Assembly: GCA_903837355.1 (NCBI GenBank)
Contig: CAILUI010000263.1
Location: 1 to 44,421, forward strand
Direction: 5' to 3'
DNA from: an uncultured Victivallales bacterium
Lineage (GTDB): Bacteria; Verrucomicrobiota; Lentisphaeria; Oligosphaerales; JAFGRS01
DNA: 44,421 nucleotides
Below are positions 25,542-34,131 of the stretch, piece after piece (within the stretch, counting starts at the first letter, position 1; each line of letters starts with the position of its first letter). Under the pieces are notes generated by a model. It was given only the letters and a program-made list of their open reading frames with translations, searched no databases and was not told where the DNA came from. The position numbers were made by a program, and so were the translations under genes.

Positions 25542-26372
25542 ATGCTGAACTTCATCGTCGACGACGCGCGCTGCACCCGGTGCGGGTTATGTGTGAAGGA
25601 CTGTCCGGTTCGGATCATCGAGCGCCAGGGCGATGCCTGTCCAACGATCATTGCGGCGGAGGCCGGAGACTGCATGGGTTGCCAGCACTGCCTGGCCATC
25701 TGTCCTGCCGGGGCGATCTCGATCCTGGGGCGCAGCCCCGACGACAGTCGGCCGTTGACCTCGGGGGCTTTGCCGACGCTGGCTGCGGTCGAACTCCTGG
25801 TCCGGGGCCGGCGTAGTGTGCGCCAGTACCGTGCGGAGAACGTCGATCCGGCCTTGCTGAAGCGCCTGCTCGATGCTCTGGCGAATGTCCCCACCGGGGT
25901 AAACCGGCAGGAACTGACCTTCCGTCTCATCGACGATCGGGCCGTCATGGAACGCTTCAAGGCCAAGGCCATGTCCGACCTGCGGTCCGCCCTTGCCGCG
26001 GGCGAGATTCCCGAGGCCATGTCCTCGATTGGTCGCCTGCCCGTCGCCTACTTCGAGGAAGGGCGCGACCTCGTGTTCCGTGGCGCCCCGCACGCCCTGA
26101 TCGTGACCGCTCCTCCCGATGCTCCCTGTGCTCGCGAGGACGTGTCACTTGCCCTGGCCTACTTCGAGCTGCTGGCCCAGTCGGCGGGGCTGGGCACGGT
26201 CTGGTGTGGTATGCTGTCCTGGGTGCTCAGCGCCCGCCCCAATCTCAAGACCGACCTCGGCATCCCGGAAGGACACTTGCACTACCAGATGCTCTTCGGC
26301 TATCCGGCCGTGCAGTATGCCCGCACCGTGCAGCGGGACGACGGCGCCCGGGTCGAGCGCATCAGCATCTGA
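25542..26372 (+). CDS. Ferredoxin-nitroreductase fusion protein
   Basis: A 276-residue cytoplasmic protein. The first 60 residues hold two [4Fe-4S] motifs: Cys11, 14, 17, 21 (CTRCGLCVKDCP) and Cys44, 47, 50, 54 (CMGCQHCLAICP). Residues 80-270 are an FMN nitroreductase fold: RGRRSVRQYRAENVD at the phosphate-binding start, NVPTGVNRQEL, AYFELLAQSAGLGTVWCGM and LFGYPAVQYARTV near the end. Such fusions deliver electrons from reduced ferredoxin-type centres to a flavin, and are common in anaerobes and microaerophiles. The substrate is unknown. AGGAA precedes the start. It may be cotranscribed with the DUF4126 gene. Confidence 0.92.
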   Translation: MLNFIVDDARCTRCGLCVKDCPVRIIERQGDACPTIIAAEAGDCMGCQHCLAICPAGAISILGRSPDDSRPLTSGALPTLAAVELLVRGRRSVRQYRAENVDPALLKRLLDALANVPTGVNRQELTFRLIDDRAVMERFKAKAMSDLRSALAAGEIPEAMSSIGRLPVAYFEEGRDLVFRGAPHALIVTAPPDAPCAREDVSLALAYFELLAQSAGLGTVWCGMLSWVLSARPNLKTDLGIPEGHLHYQMLFGYPAVQYARTVQRDDGARVERISI

Positions 26373-26541
26373 AGCCACGGCCTCCGTTACCAGCCCCGGC
26401 TCCGGTTGGGTCAGGCGCAGTTGGAGCGCGCGTCCCCGACTGCGGTCTTCCCAGGTCCTGGCGTGGTCCCGCCGGTCTGGCCCATGGTCCGCACGGGTTC
26501 CTCACCGTGAGCGGGGCGGCGGTCTGCCGCAGGCGGACCTG

Positions 26542-27675
26542 TTAGAGAGGCTCTCGGCCGCGAAGAAGGTCGAACCAGAAATCGACGACGGCGGGATCGG
26601 TGGCATCACACACCGGACTGCCGGTCCCCATAACGAAGGCCCTCGGCCCGCCCGCCTCCAACTGTCGCCGCACCTGATCGCGGATGCGCTGCCGGTTGCC
26701 GGCGAGAAGCAGGTATGCGTCGAAGTTGCCGAACAGACAGATCTCGGGCCCGGCCAGACGGCGCATGTCCGCGATGTCCATCTCGACGCCTTTGATGCGC
26801 TCCTCGAACGATATGGCGTCGAACCCCAGGGACGTGATGCAGGGCAGCAGCGGCAGCAGGTTGCCGGTGTTGTACATGATCGACTTGAGGCCGGCGGCAT
26901 GAGCCTGGTCGGATACCATCCTGTGCAGAGGTGCAATCCAGTTGGCGTACGTGTCTGGGGACATGATGTCTGCCGAGGCCCAACTGTCCACCATCATGAT
27001 GCCGTCACAGCCTTGGGCGGCCAGCCCGCGCAGGCACTCAGGCAGGTGGCAAAGCAGCCGCTCGATCATGTACGCACACAGCGACGGGTTCCGCTGCAGT
27101 AGCACCATGGTCGGCTCGAAGCCCATGGGGTAAGCCACGCCGGCAAAGGGGGGCGGCACGTTACCGCACAGGAAACGGTCGGGGAAGCGCTCGCGCAGGG
27201 CTCGTCCGGCTGCCGCCGGGGAGGGTTCTCGGAAGACGTGCGGGCAGTGCCGGCGCAGCCAGTCGTCGGCCTCTTCCCTGCTGTCTGGCGGATCGGCCGC
27301 AGGTGCTCCATGGTCAAGACAGGCCATACCGATCTCCGCCGTCGGCAGCAGCCAGTGGCCTTCCTTGTGGAAGACGTATTCCTCACCCGTTGCCTGGTCG
27401 ACGAAGCGGACGCAGGTGGCGTCCTCACCCACGCATTCCTTTCCGACCAGCATCCCCGAGCTGGCATGTGTCTGGGTGATCCAGTCAGGACCGTGCCGGC
27501 GGTCGATGGCGTCGATCACCGCCATGGCCATGTCGCCGGGGCCGTGGAGGACCTCCCAGAGCGGCATGCCCAGCAGTTTCCACGAATACTCCGCGCCCCA
27601 GAAGTACGGAGCCACAGGCGTCGAGTCGACCTCCCGGCCTTCGAGCGCCGCTGTCACTCTTTCCCTGGAAGTCAC
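26542..27675 (-). CDS. Uroporphyrinogen decarboxylase-family protein (methyltransferase-like)
   Basis: A 377-residue TIM-barrel protein of the UroD/MtaA/CmuA superfamily. The GTG at 27675 is preferred because GGGAG lies five bases upstream and relatives begin with MTSRERV.AAL. An ATG 12 codons earlier is possible. Typical stretches are CGNVPPPF, LAAQGCDGIMMVDSWAS, KSIMYNTGNLLPLL, LGFDAISFEE, GPEICLFGNFDAYLL and AFVMGTGSPVCDATDP. The true heme-pathway UroD N-terminal arginine motif is absent, so this is more likely one of the corrinoid-methyltransferase-type or unassigned members that abound in organisms degrading methoxylated or sugar compounds. No corrinoid protein is adjacent. It converges with the nitroreductase gene across 169 bases. 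Confidence 0.88.
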   Translation of the reverse strand: MTSRERVTAALEGREVDSTPVAPYFWGAEYSWKLLGMPLWEVLHGPGDMAMAVIDAIDRRHGPDWITQTHASSGMLVGKECVGEDATCVRFVDQATGEEYVFHKEGHWLLPTAEIGMACLDHGAPAADPPDSREEADDWLRRHCPHVFREPSPAAAGRALRERFPDRFLCGNVPPPFAGVAYPMGFEPTMVLLQRNPSLCAYMIERLLCHLPECLRGLAAQGCDGIMMVDSWASADIMSPDTYANWIAPLHRMVSDQAHAAGLKSIMYNTGNLLPLLPCITSLGFDAISFEERIKGVEMDIADMRRLAGPEICLFGNFDAYLLLAGNRQRIRDQVRRQLEAGGPRAFVMGTGSPVCDATDPAVVDFWFDLLRGREPL

Positions 27676-28190
27676 CTTGTCTCCCGCACTCCGCCTGTCA
27701 CGACACTCCATCGCCCAACCCAGGGCTCTGGGGGAGGTCACGGCCCGGCAGTGGCCTACGACAAGGTACATCCTCTGGCCCCGCACTTCTCGCCGCCCGC
27801 TTCGTCTGGCCCAGGGCCACAGGCACGCTCTGTTGGCACGCGATGGCGCAGTCAGCCAATAGCAGGCGTGCAGGAACGGTCCTGCCGGTCGGTGTCGCCG
27901 AGTTCTTGACGGGGGGCCAGACCGCGGAGTAGCGGGCTCGCGGTCTGCTGTCGTCAGGCGGACGAAATGCAGGCGTTGGGCCACGCGCACTGTCTCTCGC
28001 CGACAAGCGGCGTGTGGGGGCGTGGGTGAAGGCGGCTGGGCCCGACTGGAGAGCCTCTCGGCCAGGGGGTATGGGCAGAAGGTGGGGTGGTAATCTCCCC
28101 CATCACTCCCGCCCTCATCCACCATCAGTCGAGTGTCACTGAACTCGCCCCCCTCGTTGGCTCTGCCTGATCCGTAACTTCCTTCCGTGG
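27676..28190. other. Gene-poor interval upstream of the UroD-family gene
   Basis: The minus-strand frame of the UroD-family gene stays open to 28125, but the added residues are Arg/Pro/Ala-rich, without conserved character or a good ribosome site. I see no gene, RNA or repeat here. The promoter of the UroD-family gene presumably lies within it. Confidence 0.5.
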
Positions 28191-28191
28191 A

Positions 28192-28212
28192 ATATGAAAT
28201 GATGATTCATAT
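28192..28212. promoter_or_regulatory. AT-rich inverted repeat, possible operator or element end
   Basis: ATATGAA (28192-28198) and TTCATAT (28206-28212) are perfect inverses around seven bases. The local AT content contrasts sharply with the surrounding GC-rich DNA. No gene start is adjacent. Confidence 0.35.
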
Positions 28213-28378
28213 ACCCTTTTTCTGTTTGCACCGCTGTGGATCGCGCTGCACTTCTGGCTTGACCTGGGCATCCGCCGCCTTCGGTTCCTGAGCGAGGAGG
28301 ACTTCGTCAACCTTACCGGCATGGAGTTGGCACGGACCGTCGGTCCCGTGGAGTGCCGCAGCGAGGCGCGCGCCGCCG

Positions 28379-28465
28379 AATGGCTTGCGTATCCTCGCCG
28401 GCAATACCAAGGACGCCTCGACCGTGGCGGCGGCCGTCGGCGACCTGAAGAGGCGCTTCGGAGTC
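28379..28465 (+). pseudogene. Possible IS1634/IS4-type transposase fragment
   Basis: One frame reads NGLRILAGNTKDASTVAAAV followed by GDLKRRFGV. The phrase 'aGNT.D..T....v..L..RFG' is characteristic of the DDE core of IS1634-like transposases, which normally continues into a 'v.D.G' strand. Here the following residues do not. Just upstream (28216-28320), another frame reads as hydrophobic then charged sequence (APLWIALHFWLDLGIRRLRF) without a start codon. Both appear to be gene debris in an interval with no intact gene. No terminal inverted repeats were found. Confidence 0.35.
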
Positions 28466-28760
28466 GCCAACACCGTGGCCAACCGGTCGTCACCGAACTG
28501 TCGCAGCCGCAGCGCAGGAGTGCTGGACTGGCTGGAGTGCGCATCCCCCAGGGGCCTTTCGCCGGTACACTACGGAAACTCCTGCCAAAGCCCCTTCAAC
28601 ATCCTATATGACAGATGCTTAGACCTGGGAATCCAGAGCTCATGAGTACCGAGTTCAGTGACCCCCCTGTGCGACATGGGGTTACGACGCCACGGCATGC
28701 TTGGAGTCGGGTACGTGAGGGCATCTCGTTCAGGTGGCTCTTACAACCGAGGTCCTGCGG

Positions 28761-31046
28761 TCACTTGGCGCCGCTGCCCAGGCTGAGGTCGGGAACCGCC
28801 CCCGTCTCGGTGTCGAGGCCAATGCCGTAGCTGCGGAAGCCGAAGTTGGGGGAGCCCTTCGCCGGCCTCAACCAAGTGCGGTTAGCGCCCGCGGCAGGAG
28901 CCGGGTCTTCCTTGCCGGAGACGAAGTCCCTGGCCACATAGCGGTCTGTGCCGCCGATGTCGAGGAGCAGCCCCACGGCGTTCCCGTAGAGGCTGTAGGG
29001 CCCGTAGGAGTAGCCGGGCTTGGCATAGGAGTCGAGGAAGGTCGCGGCTCCGAGCCCTTCGGCGTTCGGGGGCAGTACGTAGGTATCGTTGCCGCCGAGG
29101 TCGAAGAGTAGCGCCTGGGAGCGGATCTGGGCGCAGCCGAGGCCCATCAGGCGCACTTCGTAGAGGTCGTCGCCGGCCTTGTCGATGAGCAGGCTGATGG
29201 CGAAGTCCCAGCCGTAGGCGATGCCCGCGCCGCCAGTCTCATAGAGGATGTGCTTGTCGTTGCCGCCCTCGTCGATGATGGCGCCGATGCAGAAGTGCGC
29301 CCCTGAAGCCTGGCTGAAGTAGACGCTGCGGTAAAGGTCGTCGCCGGCGCCGTCGTAGAGCAGGCCGGTGCCGAACCAGTAACCCGTGCCGATGGACCAG
29401 TTGCCGGACTCGTAGGTGTCGTTGCCTTCGAGGTCGAGCAGCGTGCCCAGCCCGCCCGCCCAGGCGTGTCCGTGCGAACCATCCGCCCGCGTTCCGGCCC
29501 CGCACCCCTGGGCCTGGCTGATCGCGATCTTCATCTGTGAGTGGTAGTCCGGTCTGCCGGCCTTCTCCGCCAGGGGCTCCGCGGTGTAGGAGTCATTGCC
29601 GGAGGCATTGGCCAGCACGCCGACGCCGCCCGGCCCGCCGAAGCCTTGCCCATCCCCGAAGAGGTAGTAGGTGTCCCGGCCCGTGCCGTCGAGGTGCAGG
29701 CCGATGCCGAAGTACCCGGCGCCCTGGCCGGAGTATTCCAGGGTATACGTGTCGTCGCCCTCGAGGTCCAGCAGCAGCCCCAGGCCGAAGAGGCCGTAGC
29801 CTTGCGCCCCGCGCTTGGCCGCATAGCTGTCGTTGCCGGCCAGGTCCAGCAGGATGCCGGCGCCAAAGATGGCCGCGCCTTGGGTAATCTGGCGCTCATC
29901 GTCACAGCGGTAGGTGTCGTTGCCGGCCAGATCTATCGCGATGGACAGGGGCACGCTCAGGGCAGGCGTGGCCCCGACGACCCCGGTGGAGGAATCGTCG
30001 CCGCCAAGGTCGATCAGGACCAGGTAGTCGGCGGCGGGGTGCACGTCGTTGCCAGTCCCGAAGACGGCGATTCTACCCAGCGGCGTGCCGATGTCGATCC
30101 TCACGGCCCCGAAGGCCGCCGGGTTCGGGGCAACGAGGTCGTTGAGTTCCCGGGCGGCATCGTGCGCCGCCTGCACCGCCTTCTGTGCGGCGTAATAGAG
30201 CGACTGTTCGTCCAAGGCCTTGGCCACATCGTCCACCTGGTACGGGTAGCTCTGGCCGTCGGTGGAGTGCCCGTGGAAGTCCCGCAGTTCAAAGACTGCA
30301 CGGAGCCTGCCGTCATCCACGTTCCGCAGCGCCAGCGTGCGCCAGGTATAGGCGTCCGCCAGGTTGAGCACGAGTGCCGCCACGGTCTTCTCGAGCCGTG
30401 GATCAACCCCCGTCAGTTGCTTCCGGATCTCTGCCTCGTGATCGGGCCAGTCGGCCTTCTTGCCGAAGACGACGATCTGCAACTCGTTGCCGGTCACTTC
30501 GTAGATCCGCCGCACGGCCCCCAGCAGGGGCGCTTCGGCGGTGGGCTGCGGCGCCAGATTGGCGCTGTAGCCGCGAAAGCCGCCGACCTTCGGTTCGATG
30601 CCCAGGAAGTAGGTCAGCTTGAACAACGCATCCGGGGTCTTCGCGAAAGCCGCGGTGGAGAGGAGGTCCCGCGCGGCCTGGGCCAGTACCAGAGTGAAAT
30701 CGTGGGTGCGCAGCGGCTCGGCATACAGGGAGTCGAAGAAGTGCAGCTTGTGCGGCACCCGTTGCGGGTCGGGAAAGCGGGACCAGTAGCCCTTGGGTGA
30801 GAAGCCGAGGGCGGCTTTGTCGAAGCCGACCGTGGCCAGGGCTTCGGCGAGGCGGTCGGCGGTTGCGTCCTGGGCCACGGCATGGCCGGCCAGAGCGCCC
30901 GCCAGCACCAGGCCGAGAGTCGCACACCAGCGCGACCGGCTCTTCGGCTCATTCCCCGTCGTCGCGGTCGTTGAGGAACGGCTCGGGCTCCAGGACAGCG
31001 ACCTCGGCTGGACCGTCTTCGCCGGCTGCGGGATCGTGCCGCTCAT
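28761..31046 (-). CDS. Secreted Gly/Asp-rich tandem-repeat (solenoid-like) protein
   Basis: A 761-residue protein. The ATG at 31046 has GGGAG nine bases upstream. The n-region of about 40 residues precedes a signal core (CATLGLVLAGALAGHAVAQD). Residues 60-330 form a mixed domain I do not recognise. From about residue 335 to 730 there are about twelve units of 25-30 residues with the core LDLxGNDTYxxxxxxQGxG and then xFGxGLLLD, such as LDLAGNDSYAAKRGAQGYGL and LDLEGDDTYTLEYSGQGAGY. The xGxDxY core recalls calcium-binding RTX turns, but the period is about three times longer and the QGxG half is different. A secreted beta-solenoid, possibly calcium-stabilised, is a reasonable inference. Some units are degenerate (6 and 9) and one has a long insertion. 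Function unknown. The GH5-like gene lies 361 bases upstream on the same strand. Confidence 0.8.
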   Translation of the reverse strand: MSGTIPQPAKTVQPRSLSWSPSRSSTTATTGNEPKSRSRWCATLGLVLAGALAGHAVAQDATADRLAEALATVGFDKAALGFSPKGYWSRFPDPQRVPHKLHFFDSLYAEPLRTHDFTLVLAQAARDLLSTAAFAKTPDALFKLTYFLGIEPKVGGFRGYSANLAPQPTAEAPLLGAVRRIYEVTGNELQIVVFGKKADWPDHEAEIRKQLTGVDPRLEKTVAALVLNLADAYTWRTLALRNVDDGRLRAVFELRDFHGHSTDGQSYPYQVDDVAKALDEQSLYYAAQKAVQAAHDAARELNDLVAPNPAAFGAVRIDIGTPLGRIAVFGTGNDVHPAADYLVLIDLGGDDSSTGVVGATPALSVPLSIAIDLAGNDTYRCDDERQITQGAAIFGAGILLDLAGNDSYAAKRGAQGYGLFGLGLLLDLEGDDTYTLEYSGQGAGYFGIGLHLDGTGRDTYYLFGDGQGFGGPGGVGVLANASGNDSYTAEPLAEKAGRPDYHSQMKIAISQAQGCGAGTRADGSHGHAWAGGLGTLLDLEGNDTYESGNWSIGTGYWFGTGLLYDGAGDDLYRSVYFSQASGAHFCIGAIIDEGGNDKHILYETGGAGIAYGWDFAISLLIDKAGDDLYEVRLMGLGCAQIRSQALLFDLGGNDTYVLPPNAEGLGAATFLDSYAKPGYSYGPYSLYGNAVGLLLDIGGTDRYVARDFVSGKEDPAPAAGANRTWLRPAKGSPNFGFRSYGIGLDTETGAVPDLSLGSGAK

Positions 31047-31407
31047 GGACGTCTGCTCCCTCTGTGTGTGGACTCCGGCAGGCGCGTTGGCAGGGCAGAA
31101 ACGGCCAGGGGCGACCGGACACGCCCTCTGCTGCGTCCGCTAATGAAACCTGCCGACTCCAACTGTCAACCACCGCCGTCCCCCACCATGGCCTCCATGA
31201 GAAGACCCCTGGCAGGGGCATCGACGCCCGTGATCGGCCGCCTGACGGGCTGGCGCATGCCCGTTGTTCTGGCCAGGGCCATCGAGCGCCTGGGGCTGGA
31301 AATCGGGGGGCAGCGTTCTCAGCACCTTCACTCATCTCCGCTGCAGTCGCCCAAGATGATGAAGTCTTTCGTCTTGTCGTCGTGGGCGGCCTGGCAGCAC
31401 ACTCACC
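31047..31407. other. Intergenic interval, no feature seen
   Basis: This is the 361-base gap between the GH5-like stop and the repeat-protein start, both on the minus strand. The only signal I see is the ribosome-binding GGGAG just before the repeat-protein ATG. There is no convincing terminator or conserved ORF. Confidence 0.5.
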
Positions 31408-33018
31408 TCAGCGGTTGCTGGCCCGACTCTTCGCGAGCACGGGATTGGGTGGGCATTCGAAGTCGACCGGTTGCGGGAACACGTCCCAGTGCTCGAGCAG
31501 GTTCTGGCCTGCGGTCTTGCGGTCGGGTACAAAGCCTGCCAGTCGGTCGACGCGAAGTATGGTCCGGGCGTCGGCCCGCTTCCGGGGCAGGGTGTCCACC
31601 AGTCCGCCGGGCTCAGCTAGCTTGCGCCACTCCACCCCGAAGGCGTTCGGAGTGAGGTCAAGCCCCAGGGGGCCGCACGGGAACACCGGCTCACCAGCCA
31701 AATCGGAGAGGAACCACAGCATGAAGCCTGAAGCGTGGCCGCGCAGGTCACGGACCAGCGCCACGGTTTCGCGGGTCGTCTCCTCCCGGTCCTTGACCAC
31801 ATGCCCCATTTCCTCCACTACCACGGGTTTCCCCGCGTACATGAACCGGGCGCCGACGATGGCCGGATGCCGGTCGGGCGGTGGCGCGCCGGCCGAGTAG
31901 TCGGGTGGGTTGGTGTAGATATGCGTCGTGAGATAATCGAGGAAATCGAGTTCCCGGACCGTGATGCCAGCCGTGTACCGAGCCGAGCCCATCCATCCGA
32001 CGACCGGCTGATGCGGATGGAAGCCGCAGGTCAGCAGGTGACGCTTGTCGACGGTGCGGATGGCGTCCGCCTGGTTCTTGAGGAAGCGATAGGTGACGCA
32101 CTCCTTGAAGGTCAGGTAATCGGCGATCATGCGGCGGGGCATGGTGTAGTGTCCCTGCCAGTTGCCCTCATCGACAAAGTCGATTTCGGGCTGGGCCACC
32201 TCGTTGATGCGGGCGTACTCGGTTGCCCACGCCTCGTTGAGCGCGGTCTCAGTCGCATACTCGTCCCGGATCCACTGGTGCCAGGCGGGCAGTCCCCAGC
32301 GGTCGTTCAGGAGGTAGTCGTGGCCTGCATCCTTGTGCGCGCCCCAGTTGCCACCGGGCATGTAGAACTCCACCGCGAAGTTGTAGGACAGGAGGGCCGG
32401 CTCGTCGCGATAGCGTTCGGCCAGCGTCTTCCAGAAACTGGCCAGCACCGCGAACGAGTCGTGCTCAGCCTCCTGCTCATCGGCCCGGCCCAGGAAGGTC
32501 CCGCCGTCCTGCCACCAGCGCAGCGAGTGACAGCCCCACTCGGCGAAGGTCAGACTGACGTAGACTCCGGTCGCCCTGGCAACCTGGAACACCTGATCAA
32601 GGCGCTCCAGGAACGGCGGTGTCATCGCCGCGAAGCGGACACCGTCGCGCGGTTGCGGGTCGGTCAGCACGCCTGAAGACGTCATGAACACCTTGAGCAC
32701 GTTCATGTGCAACGCAGCGGCGCCTGCGAACACGGCTCGAATGGCGTCGGGATCCCATTCCTCCTGGGTCAGGATGTGCAGCCCCTGGCCCCGGTGCAGG
32801 CGGTAGTTGAAGATCAGGTTGGCGCCAAACGGTACGAAGCGCTCGCCGCTCGGCTGCTTCTCGAAGTTCCAGCCGTCGTCACTGACCCGGACAAACTCCA
32901 TGGTTCGTCCCTCCCCATCAGCGTGCGCTGTGTCGGCCGCCTGCAGGGGCGCGGTCGTCAAGGCCGCGCCGAGAGCCGTACCGAGGATGATCGTCGCCAA
33001 CAACCGGATGCACTGCAT
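31408..33018 (-). CDS. Secreted GH5-like cellulase/mannanase-family hydrolase
   Basis: A 536-residue protein with signal peptide (LLATIILGTALGAALTTAPLQA). GGGGGAGG stands just before the ATG at 33018. The body is a single clan GH-A-type barrel: FVPFGANLIFNYRLH, HMNVLKVFMTSSGVL, ATGVYVSLTFAEWGC, LLSYNFAVEFYMPGGNW (Glu in AVEFY is the candidate acid/base), LTCGFHPHQPVV, YLTTHIYTNP, and KPVVVEEMGHVV (first or second Glu as nucleophile). This order of motifs matches GH5-like proteins in which the usual NEP is replaced by a variant. No binding module is attached. Substrate cannot be read from the sequence; mannan or another beta-glycan is plausible. It is followed at distance by the repeat protein. 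Confidence 0.82.
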   Translation of the reverse strand: MQCIRLLATIILGTALGAALTTAPLQAADTAHADGEGRTMEFVRVSDDGWNFEKQPSGERFVPFGANLIFNYRLHRGQGLHILTQEEWDPDAIRAVFAGAAALHMNVLKVFMTSSGVLTDPQPRDGVRFAAMTPPFLERLDQVFQVARATGVYVSLTFAEWGCHSLRWWQDGGTFLGRADEQEAEHDSFAVLASFWKTLAERYRDEPALLSYNFAVEFYMPGGNWGAHKDAGHDYLLNDRWGLPAWHQWIRDEYATETALNEAWATEYARINEVAQPEIDFVDEGNWQGHYTMPRRMIADYLTFKECVTYRFLKNQADAIRTVDKRHLLTCGFHPHQPVVGWMGSARYTAGITVRELDFLDYLTTHIYTNPPDYSAGAPPPDRHPAIVGARFMYAGKPVVVEEMGHVVKDREETTRETVALVRDLRGHASGFMLWFLSDLAGEPVFPCGPLGLDLTPNAFGVEWRKLAEPGGLVDTLPRKRADARTILRVDRLAGFVPDRKTAGQNLLEHWDVFPQPVDFECPPNPVLAKSRASNR

Positions 33019-33148
33019 GGCTGCCTCCCCCTTATCCGGAGCCGACTCCGAGTGGTCACCATAGCACTCATTCTGCCGGAGGTGTAGCCTGGCCAACCGA
33101 CCACCGAAATGGGCGAGCCGATGCGCCTGGATACTGGCCCGGGTCAGC

Positions 33149-33790
33149 ATGGCCACCGGCCTGTGCATTGCCACCGCCCTTGCGGCGGAGAAGCCGCTCT
33201 GGCTGGTCTACTGCGTCGGGATAAGCGATGGGATGACGGCTTCCGATGGCAGCGCTCAGTGACCTCGGCCGTGGCGGGCGGCCTGAGCCGGCACGACGCG
33301 ATGACCCGCTGAGCCTGATTGCGCAAGGCGGATGGGATAGTACGGGTCCCTCAGGATCCGCAGGGCGCCGGCCTCGATGCGTGTAGCTGGATGTCCTCTG
33401 CTGGCAGGCCTTAACGCTGGCGCTGCGGGGTGTAAGGTACCCGAACGTTCGGGACGTGGCCCGGTGAACGGTGAACAGAACGCCCGCATCCTCGATCGGA
33501 TCGACCACGAGGCGGTGCAGATCTACTTCGACGTGTACAACACCGGCACCACCAAGCAGCACAACGTGCCTGCGGACGTTCGGCTGCTGCAGGGACGCAT
33601 CGCGCAGTTCCACTTCAAGAACGGCGACAAGTACCTCGATGACGACAAGGCCACGTTCGAGCCTATCGCCGCGGCCATCAGGGAGGCCGGGTACCAGGGC
33701 TGGATCGTGCTTGAAACCTCGAGCCCGTCGCAGAACGCCGTGGCCGATGCCAAGAGAAACGGCGACTACACCCGGTCGCTTCTCGCCTGA
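33149..33790 (+). pseudogene. Broken sugar-phosphate isomerase/epimerase (secreted type)
   Basis: The first fragment (33149-33262) encodes a signal-type segment ATGLCIATALAAEKPLWLVY and then CVGISDGMTASDGSAQ before a stop. This resembles the N-terminus of exported xylose-isomerase-like TIM-barrel proteins. A second fragment in another frame (about 33450-33790) encodes the C-terminal third of such a barrel: AVQIYFDVYNTGTTKQHNV, GRIAQFHFKNGDKYL, AAIREAGYQGWIVLETSSPS and an end DYTRSLLA. Roughly 150-180 residues between them, including most metal ligands, are absent. The C-terminal segment is the surer identification; the N-terminal one is inferred. The following genes (Gfo/Idh/MocA, DUF1080) are its usual neighbours. 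Confidence 0.65.
33440..33453. promoter_or_regulatory. 14-base perfect palindrome
   Basis: CCCGAACGTTCGGG is perfectly self-complementary, with central CG as in LacI-family operators. It is followed by a tandem GGTGAACGGTGAAC (33462-33475). It lies within the degraded part of the isomerase pseudogene and upstream of the Gfo/Idh/MocA gene. Operator function is a guess. Confidence 0.3.
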
Positions 33791-34131
33791 CGAGGCCGGT
33801 CCGGGCGCCCCGGCCTGCCCGCGAAGGCCACCAGGATCAGCACCAGCATCCTCACGATGTGTTGCGTGGGCGAACGGCTGGTTCCGGCAACGACTGGATG
33901 GCTGGGCAAGTACGGGGCGATCCAGACGGAGTATGTGCCGCTCCCGGTACGCTCGACCTGGTCGACCATGCGGAGCGACAGAGCCAACCGGCCTAGCGCC
34001 GCGGCACGGGCGGCACCTCGGCTCGATCGGTCCGTTGCGAGCGGCGCCGCGACGGGGTACTGTGAGAGCAGGTCGCGGGGCCGGGTTGAGGCGCGACGCC
34101 ATACGCCATGCAGTTTAGAGGAAGCAGTCCT
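33791..34131. other. Intergenic interval, nothing recognised
   Basis: A 341-base gap between the isomerase pseudogene and the oxidoreductase. Frames through it are biased toward Arg/Ala and end inside the next gene. Only the ribosome site AGAGGAAG before 34132 is identified. Confidence 0.5.

Noticed and set aside
33440..33453. LexA-type SOS box
   Set aside because: The known GAAC...GTTC box needs four bases between the half-sites; here they abut.
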